From Gaeumannomyces sp. JS-464 (taxonomy: Eukaryota > Ascomycota > Sordariomycetes > Magnaporthales > Magnaporthaceae), in NCBI GenBank assembly GCA_002197995.1, contig NGZR01000006.1:310001-374000 (forward strand): DNA of 64,000 nt. The letters are read 5' to 3'. A program made the translations under genes and the position numbers. The notes beneath the pieces were generated by a model that made no database searches, had not been told where the DNA came from, and was given only the letters and a program-made list of their open reading frames with translations. Shown here one piece after another: positions 48,514-59,693 of this stretch. Each line of letters starts with the position of its first letter. Positions within the stretch are counted from its first letter, which is position 1.

Positions 48514-49777
48514 CCCCCCCTTTTTGGTTTTAACAGCACAGACGCCGGTAGGATAGGGCGGCAGAGGTTTGAGCTGTCGTGAATGTTTCATTTTCACTTT
48601 GATCAGGTTGCGTTTAAAAGATATAAGTAATGGATTGACTATGGGAGAAGCTGCTGGCCAATGGGCGGTCGCCTTTGTTCCCCATTCGACCAGATGACAA
48701 AAACGGCCGCGACCGCACCACCGCTTTCTTGCCGTCGACGAAATGGCCAAAACACCAGGAATCCGGCGCCCTGCGACCAACGACCGTTTCTCCCTCGATG
48801 CCGCTGCCTTGCCGCTGCTATGGACAGTCGCTGCCTAGCTCCTGGTTCCGCCAAAACCCTTATTAAGGAGGGGGCAGCGCCCTCTCTCCACCCGCCTCTC
48901 TTCTCTCGCCCTCGCCTCCCGCCATCCCGCCTATCTACCGTCCCTTGGTCCTCCTGCTGCTGTGGGCGCTGAGATGCGGCCTACACAACGGCGGCGAAAA
49001 AAGCGATGCCATCTTCCACGTCGGCGCCAGGTGCTCCCGTCATCATCACGAGGTGGTTCCAGAGCTTCAAGGGCAACAGGGCAGAAGAAAGGCGCCGGGG
49101 TGCTCTCCAGAATTTGAACCGGTTCGAGGAGACACCACTAGATGGCGGACGTCAACGCGCTAGGCGGTCGAAGCTTGCGCAAGATGCAGCAATGAAAGCA
49201 TGGAAATTGTACGCTTTTTTCCCTCTTCTTTCCACTTCCCCCCCCCCCCCCCCCCTTGTCGATTCTATTCTATACATGCATGGTCCCGCCGCACATGCGC
49301 CGCCGCTGCGCTGTTAGGAGAGGTTAGGGCAAATCTAGTAAAGGTTTATGATTTTGACCAGGCAGAGCATATGTTGATTGATATCCGGTTGGGCGATGCC
49401 CGGCTGGCTCAGGTTAGAGAGACTTAGATCCGCCCTCGAGCCGCCTGCGGGATACGTGCATAGTCCCCTTGTGAGTTTGTTAGCTCGGAGCTCGAGGTAC
49501 AGGATCCAAACGAACTTGTCCTTGCAACAGCACAAGAACGCAGTACCTTCAATCGATTATAATACATGGATTATGATGGAATCCATTGCTAAGTTCCTAC
49601 CTTTTTTTACCCGTAAAAAACGCTTTTTCTGTCCAGATTTGAGGCCCTTGTCGTTTTCCCCTGTCGAGTCTCAGGCTAACAAGCTTAGGGGGGTTATACT
49701 GGAGTCTCAGCAGTGGCGCGAAGTTCCCCCAGGTTCCCCGTCCCGCCCCGCCCCATAGATCACATAGATCACATAAA
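48514..49777. other. Spacer between the 5S gene and the ankyrin genes, no gene recognised
   Basis: Core-type sequence on the left gives way to lower-GC DNA on the right. Contains a C18 run at 49238-49255. No protein-like reading. Confidence 0.5.
49238..49255. repeat. C18 homopolymer
   Basis: Uninterrupted run of 18 C residues following a CT-rich stretch; non-coding. Confidence 0.85.
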
Positions 49778-51694
49778 TCACACCATAGCTCCGTCATCTT
49801 CATCTGCCCTATCTGCTTCGCTCATCTCCACGCCCGATTCGGGCGTGCCGGATATGGGTGGGGCGTGGGCGAAAGAGCCGATGTCTTCGGGATCAATTCC
49901 ACAGTTGGACTTGAGACAGGACAACCCCGTTCTCCCCTTCTTGTCACGGATGCCCAAGTCGGCTCCTTTATCTATCAAAATCTTGACGAGCAGTTTGACG
50001 ACCGGGATATGGCCTTTTTCGTCGGCGACCAGATGTATCGCCGTCCTGCCTCGATAATCGGCCACGTTGATGTCTTTACAAGAGTCTACCAGCAGTCGGA
50101 AGCACTCGACGTCCGCGACGAAGCAGGCCATTGTTTTTCCCCATTGCGAAGCCTTTTTGAACAACCTGGATCGAGCGGCAGCGGCGAGCAGCGGGGTCTC
50201 CCCTCGCGAGTTTCGGGCTTCCGTGCTGCTCCCGGCATCAAGAAGGGCTTTTATGACTTCAGGGGACGGATACCGCGGGCTTCGTCTTGCGACTTGATGA
50301 ACTTATGGGTGAGGCACCACTGTCAGTATATCCGTAAAGCGGTTTGTATAAATCCCTGGGTGGCTGGCAAGGACACACGACTTACGAACAGTATTTCCGG
50401 CAAAACGCTCCCAGAACGCAGCGTAGTCGGGAAACTTGTCCTGGGCTTCAGGGCAGTGGCATATGCGATATTTGACTTTTGCGCCTCGTTCGAGCAGCAA
50501 CTTTACCAGATCCGCATCTGCGTTGCCTCGGCACGCCGCAAGAAGCGCCGTTTCGCGGAAGCCGTTGACAGCATCAGCGGCTATACGTGCGTCAAGCAGG
50601 AACCTGACGAGCGGCGCGTTGCCTCGAGAGGCAGCCATGCATAGCGTCTCACATAGCTCGTTGTAGGTGGCGAATGTGCATTTTGGATCGGCGTCCTTTA
50701 TATGATCTTTCAGCAGCCGCGCCATTTCTAATTCGACCGGGTGAGGCTGGTGCGGGTGAGGTTGGGTCAGGCGAGGCAACCATTGGTTTCCAAGTGCTCT
50801 GAGCCCTGTCATTCTGGTATCCTTTAGTCCAAGCTCCTCAACAAGGTATTTGAGAACGTCTATCGTCGCGTTGTTGCGCACAGCAATAGAAGCTAAAGTT
50901 TCGCCGCATGTGCCCTCCTCGTCGGGGTCGTGAATTTTTGCCCCTTGGGCGACAAGCTCTTTAACGAGAGCAACGCTACCTGAAGCGACTGCCCATTCGA
51001 CAAGGCTCATCCTGCCGGGCCGCATTTCATATAAAGGCGGCCGTAAAGGCGGCCTTAGAGGTGACGATGAAGGCACAGACGGCATTTTGGCGCACGGAGC
51101 ATTTATATCAACGCCATGCCGCAGAAGCCTGATCGTGTCGGTATGGTTTTGCCCGGGGAGTCGTCCAGTTCTCCGGTTCAGATTTCTGAGTACAAGCTGG
51201 GTCGGAGCACCTGCATCGTGCTCAGAATGTCGGGGGCGAATCTCGGTGCTGGCGCCGGACTCGAGAAGGATCCGGACCATGTCCGGGTTTGCCAGGCTGG
51301 CTGCCTGGTTGAGTGGAATCCTCCGAAAATCAACGTTGCGGCTCCCCAGGTCCACGTCGGCGCCGAGCGCGATGAGGGCGATCACCATGTCGCTGTGGCC
51401 GCCTGCCATGGCGCGATCCAGGGCCGACGTGCTATAAACATTATTGCTGTGGTGCAAAGCATGTTGCGGGTTGAAGCCTGGGCTATTGGCAGCGGCTGCA
51501 AGTTTTTGCAGGTCGCCTGCGGCTGCCGCCCTGGCGAATTCGTCCGCGGCGTGTACACATCCATCTTGGCCTGTTGATGACTGGCAGATGAAAAGCACAA
51601 ATTCGGTCGTGTGAGGGCGAAAGCGGAAGTCCTTTGTTGGGAATTGCCGCCTGGTTTTTCACCACCTGACAGTTCGTCACTCAACTGTGTCATT
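49778..51694 (-). CDS. Ankyrin-repeat protein A
   Basis: Proposed exons 51694-51664, 51570-50386 and 50301-49778, total 1740 nt, 579 residues. The first exon (MTQLSDELSGG) is inferred because the ankyrin reading has no ATG before residue 64; a GTGAAA donor and CAACAG acceptor put it in frame. The second intron (84 bp, GTAAGT, CTGAC branch, CATAAG) is well supported. Ankyrin-type repeats run through most of the protein (SALDRAMAGGHSDMVIALIALGAD, NQAASLANPDMVRILLESGA, LVEWAVASGSVALVKELVAQGA, AACRGNADADLVKLLLERGA, TAIHLVADEKGHIP). No signal peptide, membrane segment or N-terminal effector domain is visible. It mirrors ankyrin gene B in repeat order and in the position and phase of the last intron, so the two are paralogues in divergent orientation. 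Likely a cytosolic protein-binding scaffold; partner unknown. Confidence 0.8.
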
Positions 51695-52069
51695 AAAAGC
51701 AAGGATTCTCAGGTTGTTAGTGGGGCTCCCCAGGCACCAACATGCATATGAGTGTTATGGAGCGGCGGGCCCTGCCAAGTCCCGACCTCCATTTAAAATC
51801 ACGTAACCAACACTTTGGCCCGTGCGCAGCCCGCCCTCCCACAAAGGGGATCCGATCCGTCCCAATTGGGTGCAAGGCACCAAACCTACTTTGTACATTA
51901 TCTTTGGATCGCCAGGTCAACAAAGGCTCTATATCGAAGCCACGTCTCTTTGGTGCCTGCGTTCCGTGACAATAAGTTCAACAAAACGCCCACCAACGCA
52001 CCTTCAGCAATACGCTTCTAATCCTCACCGACTTAGCTCGTTCATCGTCCAAAATACAGCCAAAGCGCG
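51695..52069. promoter_or_regulatory. Shared divergent promoter of the two ankyrin genes
   Basis: 375 bp between two divergent ankyrin start codons, without any other gene. Its size suggests a shared bidirectional promoter; no specific site was identified. Confidence 0.5.
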
Positions 52070-53765
52070 ATGGGGAGCCCGGAGACTCCCCTGCCTGGAA
52101 TCTGGGACCCTTCTCCAGACAGCTGCGGCGAATACTGCTCGTGGCGAGTATTAGGCTGGGCTGGTCCGGACGATTCAAGCGATGCCGAGTTCTTCCAAGC
52201 GGCGAAGGAAGGCAACCTGGAAAAACTTAGGGCCGCTATCACCCCAGATCTCGAACTTAATCTCCTGTACGGCCACTTCGACTCAAGGTACGGCGAAACG
52301 GCCCTGTACGCCGCCGTCCGGGAGAATCACGTCCATATCGTCAAGTTCCTTATCGAACTTGGCGCTGATGTTGAGATGAAGCATGTCAACCACACCTGGA
52401 GGTTGAGGCCGCTCCACGAAGCAGCCAAGCAAGCCAACCCGGACATGGTCCGGATACTTCTCGACGCCGGAGCCGACATCCAGGCCAAATTCGACAATGG
52501 CCACTGCGACGACGGCCTCGCGACGTCCCTGGTTTTAAGGCACATGGAGCATCAAAGACACCCTTCTTTCGAAAGAGGGCAGGTCGAGCAGAAACACCTC
52601 GACACGATCGAACTGCTCCTCAGCCGCGGTATCGACATCAACGCCTGGTGCGGCTCTCTGACCATGAACCTGCTCGAGTCGGCGGTCGCAGCGGACTCGG
52701 TCGACCTCGCCAGGTCGCTGGTCGCCCGCGGCGCAGCTCAAAAGGTGAACCCCTACGACGGGGGAATGTTCAGGAACCGGCTCATTTGCGTCGCTGCCGA
52801 GCACAACGCGACGACTCGCACACTGGAGTACCTTATGGGAGAGCTTGGCATTAAAGACCCCGATGTGGAGGGATTGATTTATATCGCAAATGACAGCCGG
52901 CCGCACGAGGCGGCTGTGCACATGGCGCGTATGCTGTTTGACGCCGCCATGACCGACCCTGACCGCGACGCCAATTTCCCCAACACGAAAAGGGTGTGGG
53001 AGCAGCTTTGCAAAGCCGCCTGCTTCAACAACCTCCCCCTTGCGCAGTTCCTGCTCGACAGGGGGTGGACGTTAACGGGTCGGGCCGTTTCGGGGAGAGC
53101 CCGTTGCTTGTGGCCTGCCGGGTGGCCGGGGATGCGGCGCTCCTCAAGCTGCTGCTAGAACGAGGTGCGGATAAGAACTATCGTTTCCCCAAACAGCAGC
53201 ACTATGCGAGCGGGAACAATGCTCGTAAGTGGCACTTCTGATAGCAAATCTCCGACTACTGTCCTGCTGCTTTTCCTCCCCAGGGAGAGCCGTTTGTGCT
53301 AACTTATGGCCCACGCCTCCTACCTCCTCAGTGCACCAGACCGCAGAACGAAAGTCGACCAAGACCAAGCATGACGAGGTGGTTAGGTTCCTCCTGCAGT
53401 CCGGCGTGGACGTGGAGGCTCGAAACGCCGAGGACGAGACCCCGCTGCTCACCCACGCCCGTAAACTGGCGACCAAACGGGGTGATACCGCCTACAACGC
53501 CGTTCGTCTGGAGTGCTTCAGGCTCCTCGTGGAAAGCTGCTGGAATATCGACGCGGTCGACAGCAAAGGCATGTCGGCGGTGCATCTGATTGCCTGCAAC
53601 GCGTATGATGTGCCGACGGCGAAAAAGGCTGTGGACCTCCTGATCCAGAAGGGGGCCGACCCCAACATCCGCGATCATGAGGGTGTAACCGGTGCGGTTC
53701 GCCTCCGAGCCAAGCTCGGGATTGAGCTTGACCTTGCCACCGTTCTGGGCTGGGTTGTCATTTAG
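52070..53765 (+). CDS. Ankyrin-repeat protein B (one frame break)
   Basis: Exons 52070-53224 and 53332-53765, with a 107 bp intron (GTAAGT, branch GCTAACTT, CCTCAG). About 529 residues. Begins MGSPETPLPGIWDPSPDSC and continues with ankyrin repeats: AAVRENHVHIVKFLIELGADVE, HEAAKQANPDMVRILLDAGADI, ACRVAGDAALLKLLLERGAD, DEVVRFLLQSGVDVEARN, AVHLIACNAYDVPTAKKAVD. The reading shifts by one base at a GGGGG run near 53065 (LLDRG to VDVNGSG); one added G keeps the repeat in register and gives 1590 nt. Intron phase and position equal those of gene A. No targeting signal seen. Such tandem or divergent ankyrin pairs are common in accessory parts of fungal genomes; function not inferred. Confidence 0.85.
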
Positions 53766-54109
53766 GACTAGTAGGGTAATCGCCCCGACAGCGAGTAAAA
53801 CATGACGGTGGTGGAAGGTGGATCTCTAAATTGCTATAAAGCTAATGCTAACACTCTCAAACCACTATCTTTATATCTTTGTATACTTTGCCAAACAAAA
53901 TGCTACTTATGCTTTTTTTTTAAACGAATGCTATGCCCAAACTAATGCTATGTTTTCCCAAACGAATGCTATGCCCAAAAAATGCCACGCTTACCAAACA
54001 AATGCTACCTATGCTTTCTTTAAACGAATGATATGCTCTCCCAAGCAAATGCTGTCACGTTCCAAATCTCAAAGCCCTATCGACCGCGGCAGCCATACAA
54101 ATTTTCGAA

Positions 54110-54141
<32 letters not shown>

Positions 54142-54245
54142 GGCCCGTGTTACTCTGGGATATCTCGCGACGCCTTGTCCGGGGGCCCGGCAGAGGACGG
54201 CGAGGGCCGAAGCGCTAAACCTGCCTAAGCCGCAGCTCTGGCGGC
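53766..54245. other. Convergent spacer with degenerate repeats
   Basis: Between the 3' ends of ankyrin gene B and the secreted-protein gene. Consists mainly of the AAACNAATGCTA repeat array and an A25 run (54108-54132). Confidence 0.6.
53891..54053. repeat. Degenerate array of AAACNAATGCTA units with a 103 bp higher-order copy
   Basis: About eight imperfect copies of CCAAACNAATGCTATGC can be read by eye. The block starting at 53891 (CCAAACAAAATGCTACTTAT) recurs at 53994 with few changes, including the following T-run and AAACGAATG, so the array also has a period of about 103 bp. Confidence 0.75.
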
Positions 54246-56605
54246 TTAGGTTGCCTTGCCAGCCCGCGATCCGGAGGGGGGCTTTGTCGTCTTTTTTCCG
54301 GGGCCAGCGCCCTTCTTATTGGCCCCGGTATTCGGCGCCTGGCCGGCGGGTCCCTTGTTGCCCTTTGCTGCCACAGGAGTGTTGTTGTTCTTTCCTGCCG
54401 TAGGAGGCTTGTTTCCCTTGCCTGCTGCAGGAGTGTTATTGTTCGTTCCTTCCTGCCGCTGGAGCCTTGTTGTCCTTTCCTGCCACTGGAGCCTTGTTGT
54501 CCTTTGCCACCGCCGGAGCTTGGGTTTTGCCCTTGCCATTGCCGCCGCCGCCGCCACCACCACCACCACCAGATGGAGCAGAGTTGCCACGGGTGTTTTT
54601 GGATTTGTCTTTACTTTTGTCCTTGCCTTTGCCGTTTAGGGGCCGCTGCAGACCCGGGGGAGGAGGAGGGGGAGGCGACGTTGGCCGGCGGCACGCCTTG
54701 GCCTGGCCGTCATTGTCCTTTCCGGGCTGGCGGGCTCGGGGTCCTGGGTCTTGCCGGTTCTAAGCTTGCTGCCGGCCTTGGCCTTGGCGGCCTCGTTGGA
54801 CTTGGACTTGGCGCGGGCGCTGGGCTTGTTGTTAGACTTGGGCTTGTTGTTGGACTTGGGCTTGTTGGACTTGGGCTTGTTGTTGGCTTGTATTTTTGCG
54901 GCCTTGCCAGCTCCGGGCTGGTTGCTTGGGTCCTCGGAGCGCTTCTTTGGACCGATGTGCAGGTTTTTGTAATGCTTTGTCAGGCTGTCGATTTGAGCGT
55001 CGAGAGCCTCCTGAGTGGCGCCTCCTTGATGACCGTCCTGTCTCTGTCGGTCGTCGACTTGCTCGTTTTGATAATAGCCCGGTTGGTAATAAGCCTGTCC
55101 CTGTTGGCTGTCGTGTGGATAGTAGCCCTGCTGATCATAAGGCTCATAGTAGTCCTCTTCCTGTGGGTTGTAGTTGTGCTGTCCATATGGTTGCCCGGCT
55201 CCGGACGACTCTCCTGCTGGAAGATATGGCTGTACGTCGGGGGATGCCAAAAACTCCGCCTCGGAGTAGCCCTCCTCGTGCCACCGTCTCCCCCATTCCC
55301 TTAACTCGTTAGGCCAGGTCGGGTTCAGGTACCAGTTCGGGTCCCCTCCGCTACACTCCTGCTTATCAACCTTTTTCGCTTTTTGCTTCTGCGATCCGCT
55401 TTTGTTGCCTCGGTTGGGATCAGCTTTCCTGTGCTTATCCTTTTCTCGTTTGGGATCAGCTTTGGCGTGCTTGTCCTTGTCTCGGCCCTTTGCGTCGGCT
55501 TTGTGGCCCCGCTGGCCCTCGATTTGTGCCGCATGCTCTTGGTTGCCCTGCGGGGGAGGATTGCTGTCATCGGAGCCTGGATAGCTGTTCTGGCTGTTGG
55601 GCGGATATCCGGCGTCTGGACCGCGGTATGCCGGATTTCCGCCGCCGCCGCCGCCGCCGCCGCCATCGCTACCGCTGCCGTCGCTGCCGCTTCCGCCGCC
55701 GCTTCCGCCGCCGCCGCTCTGGTCGCTATTATAAATGGCGCCGCCATCAAGGACTCGGTGTCGAACATTCCGCATCTGCTCGACAGTGAGGCCATGGACG
55801 TCGGTGGTGGAAATCGGGCCTTTTATCTCCCTGAATGCCCGTTTAGGCACGCCGAACTCTTCGGTGAGCTTCTTGCTGTAATACTCATTGATGTCGTGGC
55901 AGCCGAACTCATTGGGGCCCTGGCCGACGCAGAAATCGATGGCGGCGTTATCGGTGCGATGCCAGGCCACCATTCTGGTGTTCTCTTTGGGCTGGCTGTA
56001 TACTCTTTCGCCCTTGGACCTCTGCATATCGCCGTCCAGGCGTATGACGTTGACCTCCCCACAAAGCCCTTGGAAATGGTGGCTCTTTGTTTTGGGGTCT
56101 TCTTCCAAATCCCACAAGCATTCGCTGATCGAGTCGGGCATATTGGCTTGAAGATCCCCGTATCGCTCTATGGCGTTATTGCGTGTATCGGGGACCCTGA
56201 CGGACGAGGCAGCGTATATAACGTTGTCGCCCATGTCCATAATGGCCATAACTTGCGGTGCTTCGATTCTGCTGAACCCCCCAACTGCGAGGGCCTAGCG
56301 ATTGTGAACCTGCTGCATCTCCATATTAACCCTCCGTGCGATGCGCTTGAGAAAATCGTCGCTGACTTGGGCAGGAGTAAGAACTTTAAAAATGGCCGAG
56401 TAGCTGACGAAGCCGATGTCGCCGAAGGGTTGAAAGACCTGATCGAGCTGGACGCCAAAGATCGGCCCCCGGGGATCGTCTGTAGTACCATAGGCTAGGC
56501 CGGTTGGCGTGTCGGCTTGAGGCAAAGGGGCTCCCAGAGAGAGAGAGTGCTCGAAAGCAGCCCGATCACGGTGAGGAGGGCTATTCGCGTGCCCTTGAGC
56601 AGCAT
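54246..56605 (-). CDS. Candidate secreted protein with low-complexity C-terminal half (several frame breaks)
   Basis: The ATG at 56605 opens a hydrophobic leader (KGTRIALLTVIGLL) resembling a signal peptide. Then comes a folded-looking region of about 250 residues with Cys in SECLWDLEED, QGLCGEVN and FCVGQGPNEFGC, a Gly/Ser linker, a Lys/Asp/Gln-rich stretch, a Tyr/Gln-rich stretch (around NYNPQEEDYYEPYDQQGYY) and a tail of repeated GKxNxxP(A/V)AxK units ending at 54246. Four interruptions: a (CT)n run just after the leader is out of frame by one dinucleotide; an in-frame TAG at 56297-56295, which could instead be the CTAG end of an in-phase intron (possible donors 72 or 90 bp upstream); a CC run near 54728; and a GG site near 54450. 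Allowing for these the length is divisible by three (about 785 residues). I do not recognise the N-terminal domain. Either an effector-like secreted gene with sequence errors or a recent pseudogene. Confidence 0.6.
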
Positions 56606-58317
56606 GGTGGCGAAGGAACAAGACCTCAGCTAGGGCAAGTAGACGGGGAAGAGATAGGATTTCGAGCAAAGATCGTGCAGTAAGATAGGAGGAAGGAGAA
56701 ACAGAGGCTCTCAGGGGACGTATGGTATAAGCAAAGGACAAAAGTCAGGATATCGAGGGAAGTATGGCTGTAAAAAATGATAAGGCTTGCTATGTTAAGC
56801 TGGTGATGGGATTTTGAGTCCTCGTCCACAGCGTTAGAGCCCCGAGCCTCCCTTTTTATAAGCAAACACAAAATAACTTGACCGTACACTGGAGTAAGCT
56901 TGATGGTGATGTCCATCGACGACACCACCAGGAACCACACCGTTGGTAGCCACCTCATCAGTCAGCGTATCATCCAAGTTCACAATATCGGTGGCATTGT
57001 ACTCTGTGTAATTAGTAATCAGTGAAGGGACCCGATGCTACGGGCCGGTGGATATTGATACCAAACAGCCGGCGGGGGGTGGTCATAATGGCACCGACGG
57101 GCTGTGCCAGTCTCGCTGGGAACGTACATATCAAAAGTCAAAGTGGCAGTTGGCACAGCCTCGCTCTATTTCTTCGTAAGGCTCGGGCACCATGACCGCA
57201 GCTTTTGTGCCACCTGCCCGCCCCCATACCGAAAGCTCGTGGGTTCAGGTCGAAACGTAAAGAAAATGAACAGGGGGCGGCCTAAGCAAATGGGCTAACG
57301 GCCAACACCGCACCCACTCCTAAGGCACCAACACTATGACCAAATTATGTCGTGATGTGGTGCCGTCGTTTCGAGGCTGTATTAATAGCGGCTAGATACC
57401 ACTGGGCAGACCTAATCAGCGCAATCCTTTTTGAAGCATCGTTTATACCTTGTTGGATATTGCGTTGGGACCGTCTTGGTCAGTCAGGAAGCCGGAAGGT
57501 TGCGTACCTCTAGTGTCTTCCGTCCCTTTGGAAAATCACATGGCCAGCACGGGGTCGAGAAGCCATGTGTGCCCGCGGCGCTGGGACAGGGGTAAAGCCC
57601 AAAATAGGACTAATGTTGGCCAAACAGCCAACGAGACCAAAAGGCACGGTTGAGACCCGACCCGGTGGTACGGAAAGGTATTTCGCAAACGCCCTATGCG
57701 ACGCCGGTTTGGGACGACACAGTCAGCCGGGCCAGAGTAAGGTGGGGAAGACACGTCGGGCCGGGCGCCTATTTCCTGCTGGTAGATGGGGTTGAGAGAT
57801 GCTGGGGTGGTGGAGCGGCGCACTGAAGATATTGTGCAACGGCAAATTGGCAAAATGAAGGGGTCTACATGGAGGGGAAGACCATGGAAGGCTGTAAGTT
57901 GCTGGGGAGGTTGTACGGCTTGGTGTTGCTCTCCCAACCATCGATACATACCACGTAGAGATGTCCCGCACGACAAAAAAGAATTCATAGCATCCATCTA
58001 TTGCCTCGATTCTTTTCATTTGTTCATTCCCGAATCTTTTCTTGGCGTTGGTGCAAGCGGGAAGAGGTGCCAACGTTTCTCTCGTGGACAAGCGGCTCTG
58101 CGGCACAGCATGGACCAACACAAGCCTGCGCCCAAAACACCTGGGCCTCGTTTCCACGCACGATGGCCAATACCACGTCGAAAATGGCATCGGCCTGCTG
58201 TGCCACCCAACACACCAGCTCGCGTCCAGGCGCGCTGTATCGGAGTAAGCGTTTATTCGGTTCTGTTGAAACAAATGAAAGTATATCTTTTTGATGTCCT
58301 GGGAGATCTGTCCTGGG
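56606..58317. other. Spacer between the secreted-protein gene and the hAT relic, no gene recognised
   Basis: A 211-codon plus-strand reading at 57786-58421 runs into the transposon terminus and has no domain or splice structure, so I do not call it. The 300 bp upstream of 56605 presumably include the secreted gene's promoter. Confidence 0.45.
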
Positions 58318-58470
58318 CAGGGTTCGGAAAAAAGTCAAAAGTCATAAGTCAAAGTCATGACTTTTTTAGTCAAGTCAGTCAAAGTCACCATGGTGACTTG
58401 ACTTTGACTTTTCGTAAATGACTTGTGACTGACTTAAATGACTTAAAAAGTCACCAAAAAGTCATTTAAT
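58318..58470. repeat. hAT terminus with clustered AGTCA/TGACT subterminal repeats
   Basis: More than ten AGTCA or TGACT pentamers in 150 bp, in both orientations, e.g. CAAAGTCACCATGGTGACTT forming a local inverted repeat. Subterminal transposase-binding repeats of this kind are a known feature of hAT elements. Confidence 0.75.
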
Positions 58471-59453
58471 GCATGAATTTGCATAAATTCGGTATAAAAC
58501 ATGCATATAAAAAGGTTTTTTTTTATTAAAAAGGCTAATAAAAATGCCATTAAAAATTCTAATAAAAATGCTAATAAAAATGCTAATAAAAATACTACTA
58601 AAATACTAGTAAAAATACTAATAAAAATACTAATAAATACAATTAAGTTTTTTTTATTTTTTTAAGTAAGGATAAATATTACCTTTAAAATGTAAATTAG
58701 CTTATTTCGTTTTCCAAATCGCTATTTTCACTAAAAGATTTTTCATTTTGTTAGTATTTTTTTTTTGCAAAACTGATAAATCGGCTATATTTTAGCTTTT
58801 TAATAATAATATTTTACAGCTTGTTTCCGATTTTAATTTATTACGGCTCGGGGTTATAATATTAGTAGCAGTAGAAAATAAACCTTTTATTACAGCTAAA
58901 GTGGCCGGAATTAATAAATATCTTTTTAGCTAAAATGCTTAATATAGGGAATCGTTTTTCGTTATTTTTCCAATATAGCAAAATATCTTGCGTTTCGTCG
59001 TAAATATCTTCATTTAAATATATTAAATATTCGTCATTTTTTTGCTTTTTTTGCCTTTAAATAATTCGGAATTCGAATCGCTATTATTGTTTTTATTACT
59101 AGTTTTTTAGTAAAAACTAGTATTTAAATTTATCAAATGAATCCGTTATATTAGCAGTTAAATTTATTTCATTTTTTAATTTCGCATATTCGTATTTTAA
59201 AAAGGCTTTAGCATCGGTTTCCATATTTGGATAAAAATAAAGTTATTCGTCCGTTTCGAAATGCGATAATTTATATCGAAAATCCAAAATAATCAATAAT
59301 AAATATGTCGATATTTTTTAAATATATTACTAGTAGGGTTTTCCGGAAAATATTTATCTAATTTTTTTATTCCAAATTCGATTGCAATTATATAAGCATT
59401 ATAATAATAATTATTATTCCGATTTAATTGGTTTTTATGTTTAAAAACGAATA

Positions 59454-59693
59454 TTAAATTCCGTAATTTTTTATAAATCCGATATATATATATAAAAGGG
59501 TTATATTTAAAGTAGTATATATTTGGCTTTGTAATTTTATAATAGGTTTAATAAATATTTCGAAAATTGGAAGTAAATTATTTATAATTTCGAATTCGCT
59601 TTCCGTTAATATTACCTTTTTATAGTTGCTATTATTCGTATTTTTGCCAACGTATATTAACGGATATTTTAATTTATAAACCGTTTTTAACAT
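59454..59693 (-). pseudogene. Fragment of hAT transposase
   Basis: 79 codons on the minus strand containing LTESEFEIINNLLPIFEIFI and IKLQSQIYTTLNITLLYIYI, the conserved helical block that precedes the hAT dimerisation domain. Ile/Asn/Lys-rich because of AT drift. Flanked by stops in the same frame, so not functional. Confidence 0.7.

Noticed and set aside
49090..49140. GGTTCGA near a GAATTTGAACC stretch, tRNA-like
   Set aside because: No cloverleaf of proper length could be assembled.
57786..58421. 211-codon plus-strand reading
   Set aside because: Ends inside the hAT terminal repeats and has no recognisable content; treated as chance.
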